Assembly (NCBI GenBank): GCA_934463455.1
Contig: CAKSJU010000009.1
Location: forward strand, 1-35,639
Length of the DNA: 35,639 nt
Source of the DNA: an uncultured Clostridia bacterium
Lineage (GTDB): Bacteria; Bacillota; Clostridia; UBA1381
Direction: 5' to 3'
Of this stretch, positions 16,264 through 23,859 are shown piece by piece. The notes under the pieces were generated by a model, which was not told the origin of the DNA, did not search any database, and saw nothing but the letters and a program-made list of their open reading frames with translations. A program made the position numbers and the translations under genes. How positions within the stretch are numbered: the first letter of the stretch is position 1; each line of letters begins with the position of its first letter.

Positions 16264-18357
16264 TTATCTTACACCGAATAATAAGTCTCCATAAGTCGGG
16301 AACGGCCAATATTTGCTGTCGGTAAGAGTCTCGGCTTCGTCCGCCGCTACTCTTAAGGCTGCCATTTTGGCAAGAACATCATCACGAACAAAGTTTGCTT
16401 GGTCGGTGATTGCTTCTTTGATTTTAAGCTCTGCTTCCGATTTTTCAAGTTCTTCGGTTCTGTCGTAAATCAAATCGGCCAAAGATGAAAGCTTTGTGAT
16501 AATGGATGTTTCATATCTTGACGATACGCTGTCGCTGACCGCTTTTTTCTTTGCCGCAACCTCTGCCAGTGCTCCGACGTATTTTTCGATAGCCGGCAGG
16601 ATTTCTTTCTTCGCCATATCAATCATTGTGAGTGCTTCGATATTAACCGTCTTTACATAGTTTTCAAGCATGATTTCGCATCTTGATTCAAGCTCCGGCA
16701 TAGTAAATACTTTTTGCTCTATCAGCATATCGGCATTCTTTTTATCAAGAAGCTTCGGCATGCAATCCGCGGTTGTTTTCAAATTTGACAAACCTCTCTT
16801 TGCCGCTTCTTCCATCCACTCTTCGCCGTAACCGTTTCCGCCGAAGATAATTCTCTTGTGCTCTTTTATGGTTTCTTTAATCAAATCATGCAAAGATGTC
16901 TCGAAGTCATCAGCCTTATCAAGTTTATCAGCAAATTCTTCAAGCACTTTCGCAACCGATGCGTTAAGCATAATATTTGCACAAGCGATACTGTTTGATG
17001 AACCCAGCATTCTGAATTCAAATTTATTTCCGGTAAATGCAAACGGTGATGTTCTGTTTCTGTCGGTTGCATCCTTTTTAAATACCGGCAAAATATCAAC
17101 TCCAAGCTGCATTTTTGCTTTTTTGCTTCCTTCATATGCTGTGTCTTCTTCAATTGCTTTTAAAACAGCTTCAAGCTCTTCACCGAGGAAAATCGAAATG
17201 ACTGCCGGAGGAGCTTCATTTGCTCCGAGTCTGTGGTCATTTCCCGCTGTAGCAACCGATAATCTCAAAAGGTCTTGATATTCGTCAACTGCTTTGATAA
17301 CCGCTACCAAGAACAATAAGAACTGTGCGTTCTCGTACGGTGTCTCACCCGGAGTAAGCAAATTCACTCCCGTGTCCGTCGAAATTGACCAGTTGTTATG
17401 CTTTCCGCTTCCATTTACTCCCGCAAACGGTTTTTCGTGAAGCAGACAAACAAGTCCGTGTTTTGCAGCAACCTTTTGCATAATTTCCATAGTCAGCTGG
17501 TTGTGGTCAGTTGCAATATTTGTTGTTGAATAAATAGGTGCAAGCTCATGCTGCGCCGGAGCAACTTCATTGTGCTGAGTTTTTGCAAGTATTCCGAGTT
17601 TCCAAAGCTCGTCATTCAAATCCCTCATATACTCCGCAACCCGAGGCTTGATAATTCCGAAATAGTGATCATCCATTTCCTGACCTTTCGGCGATTTTGC
17701 TCCGAACAATGTTCTTCCGGTATAAACAAGGTCATGTCTTTTATCGAACATTTCTTTATCAACAAGGAAGTATTCCTGCTCGGGTCCCACCGAAGTTCTT
17801 ACCATATGTACGCTGTCGTTTCCGAAAAGCTTCAATATTCTCAATGCCTGTTTATTCAAGGCTGCCATAGAACGAAGCAACGGTGTTTTTTTATCAAGTG
17901 CTTCACCCGTATATGAGCAGAATGCTGTCGGTATACATAGCGTTTTTCCTTTAATGAAAGCAAATGATGTCGGATCCCATGCTGTATATCCTCTCGCTTC
18001 AAATGTTGCTCTCAATCCTCCCGACGGGAACGATGACGCATCCGGCTCACCCTTAATCAATTCCTTTCCGGAGAATTCCATAATTACTCCGCCGTCCGGC
18101 GCGGGAGAAATAAAACTGTCATGCTTTTCGGCTGTAACACCTGTCATCGGCTGAAACCAATGTGTGTAATGCGTTGCTCCTTTTTCCACCGCCCAATCTT
18201 TCATTGCAACGGCAACAGCATTTGCAAGCGATATATCAAGCTGCTTACCCTCTTCAATTGTTTTTCTGATTGAATTGTATACTTTTTCCGGCAGTCTCGC
18301 TTTCATCTGCCTATCATCAAATACATTGCTTCCGAACATTTCCGGTACTGTAACCAT
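16264..18357 (-). CDS. glnN: glutamine synthetase type III
   Basis: 697-residue GSIII, the long form (about 700 residues) common in Clostridia, Bacteroidota and cyanobacteria. It makes glutamine from glutamate, ammonia and ATP. Seen in sequence: GATHYTHWFQPMTG (GSIII signature, about 60-75), GPEQEYFLVD with metal-binding acidic residues, HNEVAPAQHELAPIY, ANGSGKHNNWSIS-type motif (here NGSGKHNNWSIS) with the substrate histidine, and NRTSPFAFTGNKFEFRMLGSS. The ATG at 18357 is chosen because AAAGG lies 9 nt upstream; earlier in-frame TTG and ATG codons are too close to it. Transcription starts from a consensus promoter but must pass a terminator in a leader of about 90 nt. Downstream neighbours are the ammonium transporter and asnB. 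Confidence 0.95.
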   Translation of the reverse strand: MVTVPEMFGSNVFDDRQMKARLPEKVYNSIRKTIEEGKQLDISLANAVAVAMKDWAVEKGATHYTHWFQPMTGVTAEKHDSFISPAPDGGVIMEFSGKELIKGEPDASSFPSGGLRATFEARGYTAWDPTSFAFIKGKTLCIPTAFCSYTGEALDKKTPLLRSMAALNKQALRILKLFGNDSVHMVRTSVGPEQEYFLVDKEMFDKRHDLVYTGRTLFGAKSPKGQEMDDHYFGIIKPRVAEYMRDLNDELWKLGILAKTQHNEVAPAQHELAPIYSTTNIATDHNQLTMEIMQKVAAKHGLVCLLHEKPFAGVNGSGKHNNWSISTDTGVNLLTPGETPYENAQFLLFLVAVIKAVDEYQDLLRLSVATAGNDHRLGANEAPPAVISIFLGEELEAVLKAIEEDTAYEGSKKAKMQLGVDILPVFKKDATDRNRTSPFAFTGNKFEFRMLGSSNSIACANIMLNASVAKVLEEFADKLDKADDFETSLHDLIKETIKEHKRIIFGGNGYGEEWMEEAAKRGLSNLKTTADCMPKLLDKKNADMLIEQKVFTMPELESRCEIMLENYVKTVNIEALTMIDMAKKEILPAIEKYVGALAEVAAKKKAVSDSVSSRYETSIITKLSSLADLIYDRTEELEKSEAELKIKEAITDQANFVRDDVLAKMAALRVAADEAETLTDSKYWPFPTYGDLLFGVR

Positions 18358-18388
18358 AACCATCAACCTTTCTATTTTTTACTAAAAC

Positions 18389-18441
18389 AAAAAGGCAAGG
18401 ACGCTCACGGGGAATTGATTTTCCCAAGGCGTCCTTGCCTT
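18389..18441 (-). terminator. terminator hairpin in the glnN leader (attenuator-like)
   Basis: On the minus strand AAGGCAAGGACGC (18441-18429) pairs perfectly with GCGTCCTTGCCTT (18404-18392), followed by TTTTTGTTTT. An inner hairpin GGGAA-AATCAA-TTCCC with a six-base loop lies inside. It begins only about 3 nt from the predicted transcript start and about 30 nt before the glnN ribosome site, so most transcripts should stop unless it is overridden. Confidence 0.8.
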
Positions 18442-18450
18442 ATGTGACCT

Positions 18451-18479
18451 ATTATATACCTGCTTTTATAATTTGTCAA
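18451..18479 (-). promoter_or_regulatory. glnN promoter
   Basis: Perfect consensus on the minus strand: TTGACA (18479-18474), 17-base spacer, TATAAT (18456-18451). Predicted transcript start near 18444. A promoter this strong directly before a terminator hairpin suggests control after initiation. Confidence 0.85.
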
Positions 18480-18582
18480 GTGTTTTTTTAAAAAAAAAAT
18501 AAAAATTTTTTTCTGCAATTTGTGCATTAATAGGAAGAAATATTTCAGTGTTAAAATTTTTAAAATTTTTTTTAAAAAAGTA

Positions 18583-18611
18583 TTGACATTTCAAAAAAAG
18601 TGTGCTATGCT
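18583..18611 (+). promoter_or_regulatory. trpB promoter
   Basis: TTGACA (18583-18588), 17-base spacer, TATGCT (18606-18611). Predicted start about 18618, immediately before the T-box leader. It diverges from the glnN promoter; the roughly 100 bases between the two are very AT-rich and hold no gene. Confidence 0.8.
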
Positions 18612-18617
18612 TTACTA

Positions 18618-18908
18618 AACCGTTGAGGAAGAGTAAGTAAGTTTTGAAACTGCTTTTTAAGAGAGCCGCAGACGGTGGGATTGCGGCAAAGTAAGACTTA
18701 ACCGAATGGACTTCCGAGGGCAATCGGAAACAAGGATTATTCTTTGGAGTATGTGCGACGGAGTTAGGCGCTTCGTAAAAAAACGTCGGCGTATGGTTGT
18801 ACGCGTCAGAGTGGACGCATTTTAAAAGCGTCAAGCAGGGTGGCACCGCAGGAGGATTTTATCTCCTGTCCCGGCAATTATTATTTATTGCGGGACAGGA
18901 GTTTTTTT
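18618..18908 (+). promoter_or_regulatory. T-box riboswitch of trpB, specifier TGG (Trp)
   Basis: Stem I base GGAAG/CTTCC encloses a specifier loop with AGTA on the 5' side and CGAATGGA on the 3' side, so TGG at 18707-18709 reads tRNA-Trp. The T-box AGGGTGGCACCGC is at 18837-18849. The antiterminator GGG-TGGCACC-GCAGGAG...CTCCTGT-CCC competes with the terminator CTCCTGTCCC (18863-18872) / GGGACAGGAG (18892-18901), which continues inward through GCAAT/ATTGC and is followed by seven T. All expected parts are present, so trpB should be expressed when tRNA-Trp is uncharged. Confidence 0.95.
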
Positions 18909-18947
18909 ATACCCTTTGTACCGCAAAGAAGAAAGGAGACATACATC

Positions 18948-20333
18948 ATGTCAAACAAAATGTCAAACGAACAAATCCCCTACAAAATCTACTTAAACGA
19001 AAACGAAATGCCGAAAGCATGGTACAATTTAAGAGCGGACATGAAAAATAAGCCGGCGCCGCTTTTGAATCCCGCTACGTGCAAGCCAATGAAGCCCGAG
19101 GAGCTTTCTCCGGTTTTCTGTGATGAGCTTATCGCTCAGGAGCTGGACAATGATACCGCATTTTTCGAAATTCCCGAAGAAATACGCAACTTCTATAAAA
19201 TGTACCGTCCTTCCCCGCTTGTTCGTGCATATTGTCTTGAAAAGAAGCTCGGTACTCCCGCAAAGATATATTATAAATTTGAGGGAAACAATACAAGCGG
19301 AAGCCACAAGCTTAATTCCGCAATTGCGCAAGCTTATTATGCAAAAAAGCAAGGCTTAAAAGGAGTTACCACCGAAACGGGAGCAGGTCAGTGGGGTACG
19401 GCGCTTTCTATGGCATGCTCGTACTTTGATCTCGATTGCAAAGTGTATATGGTTAAGGTTTCATATGAACAAAAGCCATTCCGCCGCGAAGTAATGCGTG
19501 TATACGGCGCATCGGTAACTCCCTCCCCTTCATCCGAAACAGAGGTCGGCAAAAAAATCCTTGCCGAACATCCGGGAACTACCGGAAGTCTCGGCTGTGC
19601 AATCTCCGAAGCAGTGGAAAAAGCGGTAAGCACCGAAGGTTACAGATATGTTCTGGGCAGCGTACTTAACCAGGTACTCCTGCATCAATCCGTTATAGGC
19701 CTCGAAACAAAAGCCGCACTCGACAAATACAACATTAAGCCGGACATTATCATAGGCTGTGCCGGCGGCGGCTCGAACTTAGGCGGCTTGATTGCTCCGT
19801 TTATGGGCGAAAAGCTGCGCGGTGAGGCCGACTACAGAATTATTGCCGTTGAGCCTGCTTCCTGCCCAAGCTTTACAAGAGGAAAATTTGCTTATGACTT
19901 CTGCGATACCGGAATGGTTTGCCCGCTGGCAAAAATGTATACGCTCGGCAGCGGATTTATTCCCGCTCCGAATCATGCAGGCGGATTAAGATACCACGGA
20001 ATGAGCTCTACTCTTTCACAGCTTTACCACGACGGTTATATGGAAGCTGTTTCCGTTCCTCAAACAAATGTATTCGAGGCAGCGGAAGAATTTGCAAGAG
20101 TTGAGGGCATACTTCCCGCCCCCGAAAGCAGCCATGCAATAAGAGCGGCAATTGACGAAGCACTCAAATGCAAGGAAACCGGAGAAGAAAAAACCATTGT
20201 GTTCGGACTTACCGGTACGGGATATTTTGATATGGTTGCATACGAGAAATTCCACGACGGAAAAATGGATGATTATATTCCCACCGACGCGGAGCTGGAG
20301 GAAAGTATTTCAAAACTGCCCAAGGTAGAATAG
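18948..20333 (+). CDS. trpB: tryptophan synthase beta chain, TrpB2 type
   Basis: 461-residue PLP enzyme joining indole and serine to form tryptophan. The long N-terminus (about 90 residues before MYRPSPLVRA) and overall length point to the TrpB2 subfamily (TIGR01415-like) rather than the 400-residue TrpB1. The PLP lysine is in GNNTSGSHKLNSA, and the phosphate-binding loop is GCAGGGSNLGG. TETGAGQWG is also conserved. The start at 18948 follows GAAAGGAG by 9 nt (ATG 18960 is possible); the open frame extending back to 18840 crosses the T-box terminator and is not coding. No trpA is adjacent, which fits a role in salvaging free indole, a role proposed for TrpB2 proteins. It has its own Trp T-box. 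Confidence 0.93.
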   Translation: MSNKMSNEQIPYKIYLNENEMPKAWYNLRADMKNKPAPLLNPATCKPMKPEELSPVFCDELIAQELDNDTAFFEIPEEIRNFYKMYRPSPLVRAYCLEKKLGTPAKIYYKFEGNNTSGSHKLNSAIAQAYYAKKQGLKGVTTETGAGQWGTALSMACSYFDLDCKVYMVKVSYEQKPFRREVMRVYGASVTPSPSSETEVGKKILAEHPGTTGSLGCAISEAVEKAVSTEGYRYVLGSVLNQVLLHQSVIGLETKAALDKYNIKPDIIIGCAGGGSNLGGLIAPFMGEKLRGEADYRIIAVEPASCPSFTRGKFAYDFCDTGMVCPLAKMYTLGSGFIPAPNHAGGLRYHGMSSTLSQLYHDGYMEAVSVPQTNVFEAAEEFARVEGILPAPESSHAIRAAIDEALKCKETGEEKTIVFGLTGTGYFDMVAYEKFHDGKMDDYIPTDAELEESISKLPKVE

Positions 20334-20380
20334 CACAGAGAAGATTAAATTAGAATATTTTAAAATATTTTTAAAAACGG

Positions 20381-20409
20381 TTGACAATAATAAAAAAATA
20401 TGCTATACT
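20381..20409 (+). promoter_or_regulatory. promoter of the aromatic amino acid operon
   Basis: TTGACA (20381-20386), 17-base spacer, TATACT (20404-20409). Predicted start about 20416, 27 nt ahead of the leader-peptide ATG. It lies 48 bases after the trpB stop with no convincing terminator between, so read-through from trpB is possible. Confidence 0.85.
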
Positions 20410-20442
20410 TGTTGTAATATCATGAAAAGAAAGGATAAAGTT

Positions 20443-20556
20443 ATGAAAACGTATATCAATAATTTTGCATTTACATATCGATTTTATTATTACTTTTACT
20501 TTATGTTCTCCAAAGTAAGAGCGATTTGTGATGCAGAAAAAAATGTATACGCTTAA
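20443..20556 (+). CDS. Phe/Tyr-rich attenuator leader peptide
   Basis: A 37-codon reading frame, too short for usual gene calling, with ribosome site AAAGGA (20430-20435) 7 nt before the ATG. Residues 8-22 read FAFTYRFYYYFYFMF: 6 Phe and 5 Tyr in 15 positions. In total the peptide has 6 Phe and 7 Tyr. This is the pattern of a leader peptide that senses charged tRNA-Phe and tRNA-Tyr, as PheL does in enteric bacteria. Its stop codon (20554-20556) lies inside the 5' arm of a predicted antiterminator, and a terminator follows. The downstream operon encodes the common aromatic pathway plus pheA and tyrA, matching the amino acids sensed. The peptide itself probably has no other function. Confidence 0.9.
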   Translation: MKTYINNFAFTYRFYYYFYFMFSKVRAICDAEKNVYA

Positions 20557-20630
20557 AATACTTTATACCTCATAATAGGTACAATAGTTGTATTTAAGCC
20601 GTACGGATCACAAATCCGTACGGCTTTTTT
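20545..20630 (+). terminator. attenuator: antiterminator and terminator of the aromatic operon
   Basis: Terminator: AGCCGTACGGAT (20597-20608) pairs perfectly with ATCCGTACGGCT (20614-20625), loop CACAA, then a T-tract. Antiterminator: GCTTAAAATAC (20551-20561) pairs with GTATTTAAGC (20590-20599) with one bulged A, extendable by CAT (20548-20550 region) to GTA at 20601-20603. It encloses a small hairpin TACCT/AGGTA (20566-20581). The two structures share the 20597-20603 segment and exclude each other. A ribosome at the leader stop codon would cover the antiterminator 5' arm and favour termination; one stalled at the Phe/Tyr codons (20464-20508) would leave it free. Confidence 0.85.
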
Positions 20631-20677
20631 ATTATTTATTTTACATGCCGATAAAAAACGGCGGAACGGAGGCTGTC

Positions 20678-21757
20678 ATGACAGAGATTGAAGAAGCAAG
20701 GAAATCAATAAACGAAGCAGACAAGGAAATTGCCGGGCTTTTTGTAAAAAGAATGAAAGCCGTAGAAAAGGTTTTTGAGTACAAAAAGCTTCACGGATTA
20801 CCGATATATGATGAAAAACGCGAACAAAACGTAATACAAAAAGCGTCGTCATACATTGAGGACGAAACAATCCGCGCATATTATATCGATTTTTTGAAAA
20901 GCATAATGAATATTTCAAAAAAATATCAATCACGTCTGCAAAACGGAGTGAAAATCGCATATTCCGGAATAAAAGGTGCTTTTGCACATATTGCCGCATC
21001 AAAGCTTTATCCGGACGGAAACCTTATTTCATATCCTGATTTTTCTTCCGCATACAATGCAGCTGCGGACGGTGAATGCGATTTGGCTGTTCTGCCGATA
21101 GAAAACAGCAGTGCCGGAGAAGTCGGCAGCGTAATAGATATGATTTTTTCGGGAAGCCTTTATATTAACGGAATTTACAACCTCCCCATAAGTCAAAATC
21201 TTTTAGCTGTAAAAGGCGCGAAAATAAGCGATATTAAAACCGTTGTAAGCCATCGTCAGGCAATAAACCAGTCTATGGACTACATAAAAGAAAAAGGATT
21301 TGAAATATGTGAGACTACCAATACCGCAATAGCCGCAAAATCGGTTGCCGAGCAAAATGACAAATCCGTTGCCGCAATAGCAAGTCTTGAAACCGCACCA
21401 ATATACGGCTTGGAGGTCCTTGACAGAAATATAAACAAAAGCAACGTCAATACAACAAGATTTGCAGTTTTGTCTAAAGTAAAAGCTAAGTCGGAAAATG
21501 AAAATACAGTTCTTTTGTTTACCGTTTCCAACAATGCCGGCTCTCTTGCAAAAGCGATAAACATCATCGGAAAATATAACTACAACATGGTAAGTCTGCG
21601 CAGCAGACCGCTTAAAGAGCATCCGTGGAAATATTATTTTTATGTAGAGATTGACAAAAACGTAGAAACAGAGCTCGGAAATATTATGTTATCAGAGCTT
21701 AAAGAACACTGCGACCTGTTGAAGGTTGCGGGAACATTTACCGAAAGGAGTCTTTAA
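20678..21757 (+). CDS. pheA: bifunctional chorismate mutase / prephenate dehydratase
   Basis: 359-residue P-protein converting chorismate to prephenate and then phenylpyruvate, the committed Phe branch. AroQ-type mutase helices are at about 1-85 (EARKSINEADKEIAGLFVKR, then YDEKREQNVI). The dehydratase domain at about 90-275 starts KIAYSGIKGAFAH and includes the VNTTRFAVL motif. The C-terminal ACT domain (about 280-355) has NNAGSLAKAI and SLRSRPLKEHPWKYYFYV, the Phe-binding GALV- and ESRP-like regions, so allosteric feedback by Phe is likely. GGAGG 5 nt upstream fixes the ATG at 20678; an in-frame extension to 20588 runs through the attenuator. It is the first gene of the operon after the Phe/Tyr leader. 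Confidence 0.93.
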   Translation: MTEIEEARKSINEADKEIAGLFVKRMKAVEKVFEYKKLHGLPIYDEKREQNVIQKASSYIEDETIRAYYIDFLKSIMNISKKYQSRLQNGVKIAYSGIKGAFAHIAASKLYPDGNLISYPDFSSAYNAAADGECDLAVLPIENSSAGEVGSVIDMIFSGSLYINGIYNLPISQNLLAVKGAKISDIKTVVSHRQAINQSMDYIKEKGFEICETTNTAIAAKSVAEQNDKSVAAIASLETAPIYGLEVLDRNINKSNVNTTRFAVLSKVKAKSENENTVLLFTVSNNAGSLAKAINIIGKYNYNMVSLRSRPLKEHPWKYYFYVEIDKNVETELGNIMLSELKEHCDLLKVAGTFTERSL

Positions 21758-21759
21758 AA

Positions 21760-22761
21760 ATGGGGACACTAAAAGTTAAAACAGACAGCAAAGAATACGA
21801 AATTATCATAAAACGCGGAATACTTAAGGAAGCCGGAAAATATATACCCGCTCACAACAAAATCCTTATTGTTACGGACGAAAATATTCCGAGTGAGTAT
21901 ACAAATGCCGTAAGAGATGCTCTCCCCTCCTCCGCTCTTATAATAGTACCTGCCGGAGAACAAAGCAAAAGCCTTAAAACCTTTGAAGAGCTTCTTTCGA
22001 TTATGCTTGATAACGGATTTACCAGAAAGGACGCCGTAATTGCGATAGGCGGCGGTGTCATCGGAGATTTGTCGGCATTTACCGCTTCCTGTTACATGAG
22101 AGGCATAAGCTTTTACAACCTCCCCACCTCCCTGCTTTCGCAGGTGGATTCTTCTGTCGGCGGGAAAACAGCGGTCAACTTAAACGGAATAAAAAATATT
22201 GTCGGAACATTTTACCAGCCTGATAAAGTTCTTATAGACCCGGACACACTCCGAACACTTCCCGAAAGAGAATACGCGTCCGGAATGGCAGAGGTTATAA
22301 AAATGGCGGCATGCCTTGATAAGGATTTCTTCGAATATCTCGAAGGGGCGGACTTTAAAGAAAATATTGAAGAAATTATAACTCGTGCCATAGAAAACAA
22401 AATTAAAATAGTCGCACAGGACGAAAAAGAAAGCGGACTTCGAAAGGTGCTTAATTTCGGGCATACAATCGGACACGGAATTGAGGTTACTACCGGTTTA
22501 AATCATGGTGAAAGCATAGCTCTCGGCATGCTCCCCATGTGTTCGGGCGATGTTCAAAGCAGAATAAAAAAGCTTATGGAAAAAGCAAAGCTGCCGCTTT
22601 ATGCGGATATAAACGCACAGGGCGCAGCAACAGCGGCAAGTCACGACAAAAAAGCCGCAGGCGACAGCATCAGCATAGTAAAAACAGACGAGATAGGTAC
22701 TTTTCATTTTGAAAATGTAACCGCCCTTGAGCTTGAAAATATGATAAAGGAGGTATTTTAA
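21760..22761 (+). CDS. aroB: 3-dehydroquinate synthase
   Basis: 333-residue enzyme that cyclises DAHP to 3-dehydroquinate, shikimate step 2, using NAD and a divalent metal. Motifs: IVPAGEQSKS, AIGGGVIGDLSAF (NAD loop), NLPTSLLSQVDSSVGGKTAVN, EVIKMA, and the metal-ligand region LNFGHTIGHGIE followed by NHGESIALGM. It is slightly shorter than E. coli AroB (362) but complete. The gene starts 2 bases after pheA, with GAAAGGAG inside the pheA 3' end, and abuts aroC directly. Confidence 0.95.
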   Translation: MGTLKVKTDSKEYEIIIKRGILKEAGKYIPAHNKILIVTDENIPSEYTNAVRDALPSSALIIVPAGEQSKSLKTFEELLSIMLDNGFTRKDAVIAIGGGVIGDLSAFTASCYMRGISFYNLPTSLLSQVDSSVGGKTAVNLNGIKNIVGTFYQPDKVLIDPDTLRTLPEREYASGMAEVIKMAACLDKDFFEYLEGADFKENIEEIITRAIENKIKIVAQDEKESGLRKVLNFGHTIGHGIEVTTGLNHGESIALGMLPMCSGDVQSRIKKLMEKAKLPLYADINAQGAATAASHDKKAAGDSISIVKTDEIGTFHFENVTALELENMIKEVF

Positions 22762-23859
22762 ATGAAAAATACATTCGGACATTCGGTAGCGCTGACGCTA
22801 TTCGGAGAAAGTCACGGAGGTTGTATCGGTGCGGTTTTGGACGGTCTTGCACCAGGAATTGAAATTGACGAAGAATATATCAAAAGCCGGCTTACTCTGC
22901 GCCGTCCGTCCGGCAAAATCTCAACATCCCGTTCCGAAGCCGACAATTTCAGGATAGTCAGCGGAGCTTTAAACAAAACAACCACCGGAGCACCGCTTAC
23001 AATACTTATCGAAAATACCGACACAAAAAGCAAGGATTACTCACAAATGCAGGAAATCGCCCGTCCGTCGCATGCGGATTTTACCGCAAATGAAAAATAT
23101 CACGGTTTTCAGGATACAAGCGGCGGAGGACATTTCAGCGGGAGAATTACCGCTCCGATTGTTGCAGCGGGAGCAATTTTAACACTTGCTCTTTCTAAAA
23201 AAGGAATTAATATCGCAACACACATAAAATCATGCAAGGACATTTCCGACAGAGATTTCGAAGATTTGGAAAAAGATATAAAATACCTTAATTCCGCAGA
23301 ATTTGCGGTACTTGACAAAGAAAAAGAAAATCTGATGAAAGAGGTAATTATCTCGGCAAAGGAAAACGGAGACAGCGTGGGAGGGATTTTGGAAACTGCC
23401 GTAACCGGCATACCTGCCGGAGTCGGCGAGCCATGGTTTGATACCCTTGAAGGGGTAATTTCCAAGGCAATCTTCAGTATTCCCGCAGTAAAAGGAATTG
23501 AATTCGGCGCAGGATTCGGCATTTGCGGCATGTTCGGCTCGCAGGCAAATGATGAATTTTATTCCGAGAACGGGAAAATATATACCTACACAAACAATTC
23601 CGGAGGTATACAGGGCGGAATTTCAAACGGGATGCCGATTATTTTCCGTACTGCAATAAAACCCACGGCAACAATATTTAAAGAACAAAAAAGCGTAAAT
23701 TTCAAAACATCCGAAAATACTGCTCTTATCCCCCGCGGCAGACATGACCCGTGTATAGTTCACAGAGCAAGAGTAGTAGCGGACAGTATGACGGCACTTG
23801 CTTTGGCTGATATGCTTGCACTGCGTTTCGGTACGGATTGGCTCGGTGATACAAAATGA
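22762..23859 (+). CDS. aroC: chorismate synthase
   Basis: 365-residue FMN-dependent enzyme making chorismate from EPSP, the last common step. Signature stretches: FGESHGGCIGAVLDGLAPG, RRPSGKISTSRSEAD, RPSHADFTANEKYHGFQDTSGGGHFSGR and RGRHDPCIVHRA near the C-terminus. AAAGGAGG precedes the ATG, which is adjacent to the aroB stop. Its end overlaps the aroE-aroK start by 4 bases (ATGA). Reduced FMN must come from another protein; no flavin reductase is adjacent. Confidence 0.96.
   Translation: MKNTFGHSVALTLFGESHGGCIGAVLDGLAPGIEIDEEYIKSRLTLRRPSGKISTSRSEADNFRIVSGALNKTTTGAPLTILIENTDTKSKDYSQMQEIARPSHADFTANEKYHGFQDTSGGGHFSGRITAPIVAAGAILTLALSKKGINIATHIKSCKDISDRDFEDLEKDIKYLNSAEFAVLDKEKENLMKEVIISAKENGDSVGGILETAVTGIPAGVGEPWFDTLEGVISKAIFSIPAVKGIEFGAGFGICGMFGSQANDEFYSENGKIYTYTNNSGGIQGGISNGMPIIFRTAIKPTATIFKEQKSVNFKTSENTALIPRGRHDPCIVHRARVVADSMTALALADMLALRFGTDWLGDTK

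Noticed and set aside
16856..17278. 140-codon plus-strand open frame within glnN
   Set aside because: It is a shadow frame opposite highly conserved GSIII motifs.
18840..18947. In-frame N-terminal extension of trpB
   Set aside because: It lies over the T-box and its terminator; ATG 18948 has a proper ribosome site.
20354..20372. AT-only palindrome AATATTTTAAAATATT followed by T as a trpB terminator
   Set aside because: There are no G-C pairs and no loop in the perfect form, so it is too weak to call a terminator.
20588..20677. In-frame N-terminal extension of pheA
   Set aside because: It runs through the terminator hairpin and T-tract; the ATG at 20678 has GGAGG just upstream and begins the AroQ helix properly.
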